NCBI RefSeq assembly: GCF_014203835.1
Contig: NZ_JACHJW010000001.1
Coordinates: 3,856,501 to 3,920,500 of the forward strand
DNA length: 64,000 bases
Reading direction: 5' to 3'
Origin: Micromonospora polyrhachis
GTDB lineage: Bacteria > Actinomycetota > Actinomycetes > Mycobacteriales > Micromonosporaceae
The notes under the pieces: generated by a model
What the model saw: the letters and a program-made list of their open reading frames with translations, nothing else
Told to the model about the DNA's origin: nothing
Database searches by the model: none
Translations under genes and position numbers: made by a program
Shown here: positions 59,103-64,000 of the stretch, piece after piece
Layout: the number at the start of each line of letters is the position of its first letter
Position numbering within the stretch: the stretch's first letter is position 1

Positions 59103-59131
59103 GAAACGGTTAAGGGGGTCAACTGGTTACG
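59103..59131 (-). promoter_or_regulatory. Candidate BldN-dependent promoter of rsbN
   Basis: On the minus strand CGTAAC (59131-59126) and CGTTTC (59108-59103) are 17 nt apart. The sigma-BldN consensus I recall is CGTAAC-N16-CGTTGA; the -35 is exact and the -10 matches four of six with one extra spacer base. The predicted leader is about 150 nt. The rest of the 313-nt rsbN-bldN gap shows no gene. Confidence 0.45.
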
Positions 59132-59257
59132 GTACGGCAGGCCGCGAAAACTTGAACCATTCGGGTCTTGCCAGACGACCTACCGGGTTCTCCTGCTCAT
59201 CGGTACGACAGCGGACCGAGCTGTGCCTGCTCATCGTCGGGTCCGACAGCACCCGAG

Positions 59258-60298
59258 CTATGCCTGGAAGCCGTCGGGCAGCAGTCGGGCCAGAGCGCGG
59301 ACGGCGCGGTACTGCAATGCCTTGATCGCGCCCTCGTTCTTGCCCATGGCCCGCGCCGTCTCCGCCACCGAGAAACCCTGGAGAAACCGGAGCACGATGC
59401 ACTCCTGCTGCTCGGCGTTCAACTGCTTGACCGCGGTGAGCAGGGCGACGTTGGTGATGTGCTCGACGACCGCCGCCTCGGGACTGCCCTCCGGACCTCG
59501 GTCCTCGCGGTCGGCGTCGAGTACGTCCCCGGTGGTGACCTCCAGGCGGTAGCGCCCGGACTTGAAGTGGTCCGCGACGAGGTTCCGGGCGATGGTGACG
59601 AGCCATGCGCCGAGGTCTCGGCCCTGCCAGGTGAAGCTGCCGATCCGTTTCAGCGCCCGAAGGAAGGTGTCCGAGGTCAGGTCCTCGGCCAGTTGCCGGT
59701 TGCCGACCCGGAAGTAGACGAAGCGGAAGACGGTATCGACGTACCGGTCGTAGATCAGCCCGAACGCCTCCGACTCGCCCGCCTGCGCCCGTTCGACCAG
59801 TGTCCACACCTCGGTCGCTGGATCCGACGGGTCAGGGCGGCTCGGGTAGCCGGTCGGCGAGCGGTCGGGGGTGGGCGGCTGTGGTGTCGGGGAAACCGCC
59901 GGCAGGATGGCGGTCTCGGTGTTGGTGGCGTCCGGCGCGTTCGGCGGCTCGGTGGCCGTTGGGGTGTCCGCTTCGGCGGGTGGGCTCTGCCCCGGGCCGG
60001 GCTGTTGAGCCGGCATGGCGGGGCGGGTTGGCGCCGCCAACCGACCGCCACCGCTGGCCGGTTTGCCATTGCCGCCGGGTGACACCTGTCGGGCACCGGT
60101 CTCGCTGGCGTGCGGCCGGTCGCCGGTCTCGTTGGTGTGCGGCCGGCTGCGAGTGTGCCGGTCGCCTCCCACGCCGCGTACGGCGACGCTCAGCATGTCG
60201 TCCACCGACGACCGGAGCAGCGTCAGTCCGTTGGTCAGTGCGACCTGGACGTCCCGTAGGTCGCTATCGGCTGGTCCGTCGTAGCCGTAAACAGTCAC
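59258..60298 (-). CDS. bldN: ECF sigma factor BldN with long N-terminal extension
   Basis: A 346-residue ECF sigma factor. The sigma2 domain (about 161-230) has VWTLVERAQAGESEAFGLIY, YFRVGNRQLAEDLTSDTFLR and WLVTIARNLVADH. The sigma4 domain (about 265-340) contains ALLTAVKQLNAEQQECIVLR and GFSVAETARAMGKNEGAIK. Streptomyces BldN carries an 86-residue pro-sequence; here about 160 residues precede sigma2, starting with a conserved-looking helix (DLRDVQVALTNGLTLLRSSV) and followed by a Pro/Thr-rich linker. GTG at 60298 with GGGGAGGG upstream. It controls sporulation sheath genes in Streptomyces; the same role is inferred. Confidence 0.92.
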   Translation of the reverse strand: MTVYGYDGPADSDLRDVQVALTNGLTLLRSSVDDMLSVAVRGVGGDRHTRSRPHTNETGDRPHASETGARQVSPGGNGKPASGGGRLAAPTRPAMPAQQPGPGQSPPAEADTPTATEPPNAPDATNTETAILPAVSPTPQPPTPDRSPTGYPSRPDPSDPATEVWTLVERAQAGESEAFGLIYDRYVDTVFRFVYFRVGNRQLAEDLTSDTFLRALKRIGSFTWQGRDLGAWLVTIARNLVADHFKSGRYRLEVTTGDVLDADREDRGPEGSPEAAVVEHITNVALLTAVKQLNAEQQECIVLRFLQGFSVAETARAMGKNEGAIKALQYRAVRALARLLPDGFQA

Positions 60299-60959
60299 TG
60301 GCCCTCCCCAACCCACATCTGCACCGGCTGGTCCGTCCCGTGGGACCCGGCGGCGGTAACGGCCCGTGGGTCCAGCCGGGCATGGCCGGCCACGGCTCGG
60401 GCGGGGTGCGCCGTTGGACGGCACACACCCTTGAGGTGCTGGTGCAGTGCGCTGACAGGCACTGGCTGCCTCCTCGGGCTGAGGGGTGTCGACTCACGGC
60501 AAAAGGGGTGAGCCGACCCGAGTGATGATAGGGCCAACGTCACCCATGCGTGGCGAGTCCGTTACAGAGAGCCAAAGTATTTCCCAGATCTGCCCAACCG
60601 GGTCGCACAGGTTGTGCGCTGTCAGGGACCCGACAGTCGTTAGGGCAGCGCTCCCACGCAGGAGAAACACCATCGACACGCCGAAATGCGACACGGCTTT
60701 GGCGTGTCGCGGGTAGGAGTGCTATGGGGCGCTTATGGCGGAACTGTGTCTGCGGCAGGGTGCGTAGCGGTGTCGACCGAGGTCACCCGCGTGAGAGGTC
60801 CTACCGTCGTCCGGGCCGACCGTGGACCACGATCGCGCCGATGGCGATCGGGAAATGCCGGCCAGGGCGAGCCCTACGGGATGAGTCCCGTCAACGGTAC
60901 CGTGGAAGTTGCATAGAAGTCGAGAATCCTCGGATGGCGGTGCCAGCGTAGGCGGGACC
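60299..60959. other. Long leader/intergenic region upstream of bldN
   Basis: 661 nt with no convincing gene between bldN and the divergent acyl-CoA ligase gene. It holds the nested hairpin at 60674-60710 and several lower-GC patches (about 60555-60600 and 60660-60700). It probably contains promoters for both genes; bldN regulation in Streptomyces also uses a long upstream region. I could not place a reliable -35/-10 pair for bldN. Confidence 0.5.
60674..60710. other. Nested alternative hairpins upstream of bldN
   Basis: CGACACGCC (60674-60682) pairs perfectly with GGCGTGTCG (60701-60709). The inner GCGACACG (60688-60695) can instead pair perfectly with CGTGTCGC (60703-60710). The two stems share the right arm and are mutually exclusive, an attenuator-like arrangement. 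It could also be an operator for a dimeric protein. Confidence 0.5.
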
Positions 60960-62687
60960 ATGCCCGCTGTGCCAGACTCAGCGACCGTGCAGGACCACAC
61001 CAGCACCCCCACCCCCGATGGCGTCCCGCCCTTCGCCACCCTGGCGGATCGGGTGCGTCATGCCGCAGCCGCCCGCCCCGACCAGCCGGCACTGATCTGG
61101 CAGGGACGGTCGATTACCTGGGCCGAGCTGGACGACAGCATCGACCAGGCAGCCGACGGCCTGTCGGACGCGGTGCGTCCGGCTTCCGCCGGACTGTCGG
61201 ACCGGGTGTGTCCGGCTTCCGCCGGACTGTCGGACATGGTGCCTTCTGACTTCACCGGCCATCCTCCCCGGATCGCCATCGCCCTGACGAACACCCCCGA
61301 CTTCGTGGTCGCGTACCTGGCCACCCTCCGGTCCGGCTTGGTCGCCGTACCGGTGGATCCGGCGTCCAGCGCGCGCGAGTTGCGGCACGTGCTCGCCGAC
61401 TCCGCGGCGGCGCTGCTCATCGGCACCGAACGGGTCCGCGACCTGGCCGCCGGTCTCGTCGGCGAGCTGCCGGCGCTGCGCGCCGTAACCGATGCGGCAC
61501 CGACCGGGCCCGGCCGTCAGCCGACGCGGGACTCCCGCCCCGGCAGCGACGACCTGGCGGTACTGCTCTACACATCCGGCACCGAGGGGCGGCCGAAGGG
61601 CGCGATGCTGTCGCACCGGGCGCTACTGGCCAACCACGAGCAGATCAGCCAGATCGAGCCGGCCGTGGTCGGGCCGGACGACGTCGTTCTGCTCGCCCTG
61701 CCGCTGTTCCACGTCTATGGCCTCAACACCGGGCTGGGCTCGGTCATCTACCAGGGGGCCTGTGGCGTGCTGGTCGACCGGTTCGATCCGGACGCGACGT
61801 TGGAGATCGTCACCGGGCGGCGGGTCAGCGTGCTGGTTGGCGTACCCACGATGTACCTGGAGTGGTCGACCCGGCCCGAGCTCGAAGCGGCGATGGGTAC
61901 GGTCCGGACCGCGGTGTGTGGCGCCGCGCCACTCGATCCCGCCGTCGGCGAGCGCTTCGTCGCCGCGAGTCACCGTCCGCTGCACGTGGGGTACGGCCTG
62001 ACCGAGACCGCGCCGGTGCTGACCTCCACCCTGGCCAGCGGTACGACGAAACCCGGGTCGATCGGGGCCCCGCTGCCCGGTGTCGAGGTCCGCCTGGTCG
62101 GCGCCACCGGGGAACTCCTCTGGCAGGGAGACGGCACCACCGGTTCGGTCGAGGAAGACGACGGCGACGACCTCGACTTCGACCTTTCCTCGCCGGGTAC
62201 CGATCCGGGCGAGATCGTGGTACGCGGCGCGAACCTCTTCTCGGGTTACTGGCCCGACGGGCGGGACGGCCCCGACTCGGCGGGCTGGTGGGCGACCGGT
62301 GACGTCGCCTACGCTGACCCGGACGGGGACCTCTTTCTGGTCGACCGGTTGGGCGAGCTGATCCTGGTGCACGGCTTCAACGTCTATCCGCGTGAGGTCG
62401 AACTGGTGCTCGACGCCCATCCGGAGGTGGTCGAGTCGGCGGTGCTGGGCCACCCGCATCCGCACAGCGGGCAAGCCGTCACGGCCTATGTCGTACGGGT
62501 CCCGGCCGGCACGGTCACCGACCAGGAGTTGCGCGCACACTGTGCGCGTAACCTGGCCCGGTTCAAGTGCCCCAGCGTCGTGGAGTTCGTCGAGGAACTA
62601 CCGCACTCGTTGCTGGGCAGGGTACGCAAGACGTTGCTCCGACCGGTATCGGAGCGCGGTGCGGGAGGAGATGTGACCGATGGATGA
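60960..62687 (+). CDS. AMP-dependent acyl-CoA synthetase/ligase
   Basis: A 575-residue adenylate-forming enzyme activating a carboxylic acid to its CoA thioester. It has the P-loop A3 LLYTSGTEGRPKGAMLSH, A5 VGYGLTETAPVL, A7 WWATGDVAYADPDGDL, A8 LVDRLGELILVHGFNVYPRE, and the catalytic Lys near the end (GRVRKTLLRP). Two unusual inserts are seen: an 11-residue tandem repeat near residues 67-93 and an acidic stretch near 400 (VEEDDGDDLDFDLSSP). ATG at 60960 follows AGGCGGGACC. The glutaredoxin gene overlaps its 3' end. Confidence 0.9.
   Translation: MPAVPDSATVQDHTSTPTPDGVPPFATLADRVRHAAAARPDQPALIWQGRSITWAELDDSIDQAADGLSDAVRPASAGLSDRVCPASAGLSDMVPSDFTGHPPRIAIALTNTPDFVVAYLATLRSGLVAVPVDPASSARELRHVLADSAAALLIGTERVRDLAAGLVGELPALRAVTDAAPTGPGRQPTRDSRPGSDDLAVLLYTSGTEGRPKGAMLSHRALLANHEQISQIEPAVVGPDDVVLLALPLFHVYGLNTGLGSVIYQGACGVLVDRFDPDATLEIVTGRRVSVLVGVPTMYLEWSTRPELEAAMGTVRTAVCGAAPLDPAVGERFVAASHRPLHVGYGLTETAPVLTSTLASGTTKPGSIGAPLPGVEVRLVGATGELLWQGDGTTGSVEEDDGDDLDFDLSSPGTDPGEIVVRGANLFSGYWPDGRDGPDSAGWWATGDVAYADPDGDLFLVDRLGELILVHGFNVYPREVELVLDAHPEVVESAVLGHPHPHSGQAVTAYVVRVPAGTVTDQELRAHCARNLARFKCPSVVEFVEELPHSLLGRVRKTLLRPVSERGAGGDVTDG
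61158..61241 (+). repeat. 33-bp in-frame tandem repeat
   Basis: Two full units (61158-61190 and 61191-61223) and a partial third encode G-L-S-D-x-V-x-P-A-S-A in the N-terminal domain of the ligase. The units share 30 or so of 33 bases. Confidence 0.85.
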
Positions 62688-62943
62688 GCCCCGGTTGACC
62701 CTGATCACCCGGCCGGGTTGCCACCTCTGTGAGGTCGCGAAGGAGGCCATCGACCGGGTGGTGGCGGCCACCGGTGACCGGTGGGTCGAGGTGGACGTCA
62801 CCGGTGACCTCGAACTGGAGCGGGACTACGGCGACCGGCTGCCGGTCGTACTGCTCGACGGCCGGGAGCATGGCTACTGGCGGGTCGAGGAGGAGCGGCT
62901 ACTGCGGGACCTGGCAGCGCCCCGACGCCCGGTGGGGTCCTGA
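62680..62943 (+). CDS. Glutaredoxin-like thiol-disulfide protein
   Basis: An 87-residue thioredoxin-fold protein. The redox motif is C-H-L-C in LITRPGCHLCEVAKEAIDRV. Strand 2 is WVEVDVTGDLELERDYGDRL and the cis-Pro is in the following P-V-V-L-L-D-G. It is of the DUF836/glutaredoxin 2-like type common in actinobacteria. It overlaps the end of the ligase gene by 8 nt and precedes a HAD phosphatase by 1 nt, so the three form an operon. Its partner thiol (mycothiol or thioredoxin) cannot be told. Confidence 0.87.
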   Translation: MDEPRLTLITRPGCHLCEVAKEAIDRVVAATGDRWVEVDVTGDLELERDYGDRLPVVLLDGREHGYWRVEEERLLRDLAAPRRPVGS

Positions 62944-62944
62944 C

Positions 62945-63646
62945 ATGACGGCCACCGGCACCCACCTGGTCTGGGACTGGAACGGCACCCTCCTCGACGA
63001 CCTGCACCTGGTGGTCGACTCCACCAACCGGGTCTTCGCCAGCGTGGGCGGAACCGCGGTCACCCTGGCCGAGCACCGGGTACGGTTCCGCCGGCCGGTC
63101 GCCGACTACTACGCCGACGTGCTGGGCCGCTCGGTGACCGAGGAGGAGTTCGGCCGGCTCGACATGATCTTCCATGACGTCTACCGACTCGGGTTGACCA
63201 CCTGCCAACTGGCGGCCGACGCCGACGCCGCGATCCGCTCCTGGACCGGCACCCAGTCGCTGCTGTCCATGTGGTTCCACGACGAGTTGGTCCCGACCGT
63301 CGAGACGTACGGGTTGACCGGCTCGTTCAACCGGATCGACGGATTCCGGGGCACCACCGCGGGCGACCGCAAGGCCGCCCACCTGGCCCGGCACCTGACG
63401 GAGTTGGGCATCGACGGCGGTTCCGTGGTGCTCATCGGCGACTCGCTCGACGATGCGGACGCCGCCGAGGCGGTGGGTGCCCGCTGCGTTCTCTACACCG
63501 GCGGATTCACCGACCCGGACCGGCTGCGCGCCTCCGGCCTTCCGGTGGCCGACACGCTCGCCGAGGCGGTCCGCCTGGCCGGGCCGGCGGCGCACCCGCT
63601 GGGCCCAGCCCCGCCGGTGTACCCGCCGGACCCCGCCTTGTCGTGA
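62945..63646 (+). CDS. HAD family hydrolase (phosphoglycolate phosphatase-like)
   Basis: A 233-residue HAD phosphatase. Motif I reads V-W-D-W-N-G-T-L-L-D-D, where the second acidic Asp is replaced by Asn (D-W-N), a variation known in this subgroup. The cap domain lies between about residues 15 and 95, motif II is around LSMWFHDEL, the Lys in RGTTAGDRKAAHL, and motif IV is VVLIGDSLDDADAAEAVG. A Pro-rich tail ends it. It is third gene of the ligase-glutaredoxin operon, ATG at 62945. Substrate unknown. Confidence 0.87.
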   Translation: MTATGTHLVWDWNGTLLDDLHLVVDSTNRVFASVGGTAVTLAEHRVRFRRPVADYYADVLGRSVTEEEFGRLDMIFHDVYRLGLTTCQLAADADAAIRSWTGTQSLLSMWFHDELVPTVETYGLTGSFNRIDGFRGTTAGDRKAAHLARHLTELGIDGGSVVLIGDSLDDADAAEAVGARCVLYTGGFTDPDRLRASGLPVADTLAEAVRLAGPAAHPLGPAPPVYPPDPALS

Positions 63647-63659
63647 GATCTCGCTGGGC

Positions 63660-64000
63660 TCAGCCCTGTAGGTAGGCCAGCACGGCGAGCACGCGCCGAT
63701 GCTGCTCCTCGTCCGGGGGGAGCTGCAACTTGGTGAAGATGTTGCGGACGTGCTTCTCCACCGCCCCGTCGCTGACCACCAGGGCACGTGCGATAGCGGT
63801 GTTGGACCTTCCCTCGGCCATCAGGCCCAGTACCTCCCGTTCCCGGGGAGTCAGCCCGCGCAGCGGGTCGTCGCGGCGTCGCCGGACGAGCAGCTGGCCG
63901 ACCACCTCCGGGTCGAGGACGGTGCCGCCGTTGGCCACCCGGCGTACCGCGTCGAGGAAGTCGTCGATGGCGGCGACCCGGTCCTTGAGTAGGTAGCCGA
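63660..64000 (-). CDS. NarL/LuxR-type response regulator, 5' end missing
   Basis: The C-terminal part of a response regulator, cut by the window end at its start. It shows the end of the receiver domain (GYLLKDRVAAIDDFLDAVRR, the S/T-Lys region of alpha5), the linker GGTVLDPEVVGQLLVRRRRD, then the LuxR HTH PLRGLTPREREVLGLMAEG with SNTAIARALVVSDGAVEKHV and NIFTKLQL. This is the common actinobacterial NarL group usually paired with a DesK-type kinase upstream, which would lie outside the window. It is convergent with the HAD gene. Confidence 0.93.
   Translation of the reverse strand, partial: GYLLKDRVAAIDDFLDAVRRVANGGTVLDPEVVGQLLVRRRRDDPLRGLTPREREVLGLMAEGRSNTAIARALVVSDGAVEKHVRNIFTKLQLPPDEEQHRRVLAVLAYLQG

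Noticed and set aside
60500-60570. BldN-type promoter for bldN itself (TGTAAC and CGTTGG on the minus strand)
   Set aside because: The spacer is 21 nt, too long for the recalled 16-nt consensus.
60665-60715. c-di-AMP (ydaO-type) riboswitch upstream of bldN
   Set aside because: Hairpins are present, but the conserved ydaO sequence blocks are not seen.
60724-60951. Small plus-strand open frame upstream of the acyl-CoA ligase
   Set aside because: It has no ribosome site, Arg-rich composition and no recognisable domain, and it spans the probable promoter region.
1-64000. CRISPR arrays, tRNA, rRNA and riboswitches
   Set aside because: The tandem repeats seen have no regular unique spacers, and no cloverleaf, rRNA or known riboswitch consensus was recognised on reading; a covariance-model scan would settle it.

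Overview
The window is high-GC DNA from a mycelial actinobacterium, most likely a member of the Micromonosporaceae (Micromonospora/Salinispora-like). This rests on the GC-rich third positions, mycothiol chemistry (mshA, DinB and maleylpyruvate-isomerase fold proteins), the sporulation pair bldN/rsbN, bS22, and a gene order that tracks conserved actinobacterial blocks. The order from memory is XRE - HbhA - DUF2516, then murB, mshA - YbjN - gpm - phoU/senX3/regX3 - ppx - sugar isomerase (compare M. tuberculosis Rv0474-Rv0498), then excisionase-like HTH - bS22 - epimerase - acyltransferase - rsbN - bldN (compare the Streptomyces bldN locus). The genus is inference. I saw no rRNA, tRNA or CRISPR array.

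Layout. 1-20.7 kb holds small regulator/enzyme cassettes: a partial YafY regulator and DinB; Fur-YgfZ; a BKACE enzyme; a hydrolase/TetR divergent pair; asparaginase; XRE-HbhA-DUF2516-hydrolase; methyltransferase/SDR; WYL regulator; EI24; macrodomain; and TetR/NmrA-SnoaL with a clear double operator. 20.7-26 kb is accessory: an intact IS1182-type element, a methyltransferase, a small secreted protein, a MerR/deacetylase divergent pair and a decayed gene end. 26-29.2 kb is a glycoside hydrolase family 1/LacI cluster. 29.2-48.3 kb is the conserved core (murB, a MerR-controlled SDR, mshA, YbjN, a Rho_N-like protein, two paralogous MFS pumps, gpm, phoU, senX3-regX3, ppx, sugar isomerase, CGNR regulator, proline dehydrogenase). 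48.4-52.7 kb holds a secreted SnoaL-like protein and a MacA/MacB-type ABC exporter operon. 53-60.3 kb is the bldN neighbourhood. 60.9-64 kb holds an acyl-CoA ligase, a glutaredoxin-like protein, a HAD phosphatase and a truncated LuxR response regulator.

Two patterns run through the window. First, many genes have a TANNNT -10 element placed 6-8 nt before the start codon with no Shine-Dalgarno sequence, so leaderless transcription looks common; I used this to choose several starts. Second, short tandem repeats are frequent. Some are in-frame in linkers (TetR 42 bp, Rho_N protein 15 bp, acyl-CoA ligase 33 bp, a SenX3 dimerisation-hairpin insertion), and others lie just past stop codons or between convergent genes. 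Three palindromic copies of a dispersed GGAAGGGCCCCTTCC-type element act as putative terminators, and one supplies the last codons of the asparaginase gene.

I found no wholly new multi-gene system that I can defend. The best leads are regulatory and architectural: a textbook 19-bp-spacer MerR promoter with a perfect 16-bp palindrome, a large insertion in the SenX3 DHp hairpin, an unusually long BldN N-terminal extension with a candidate BldN-type promoter before rsbN, and the palindromic element family. No database search was run; all family assignments are from reading the sequence.
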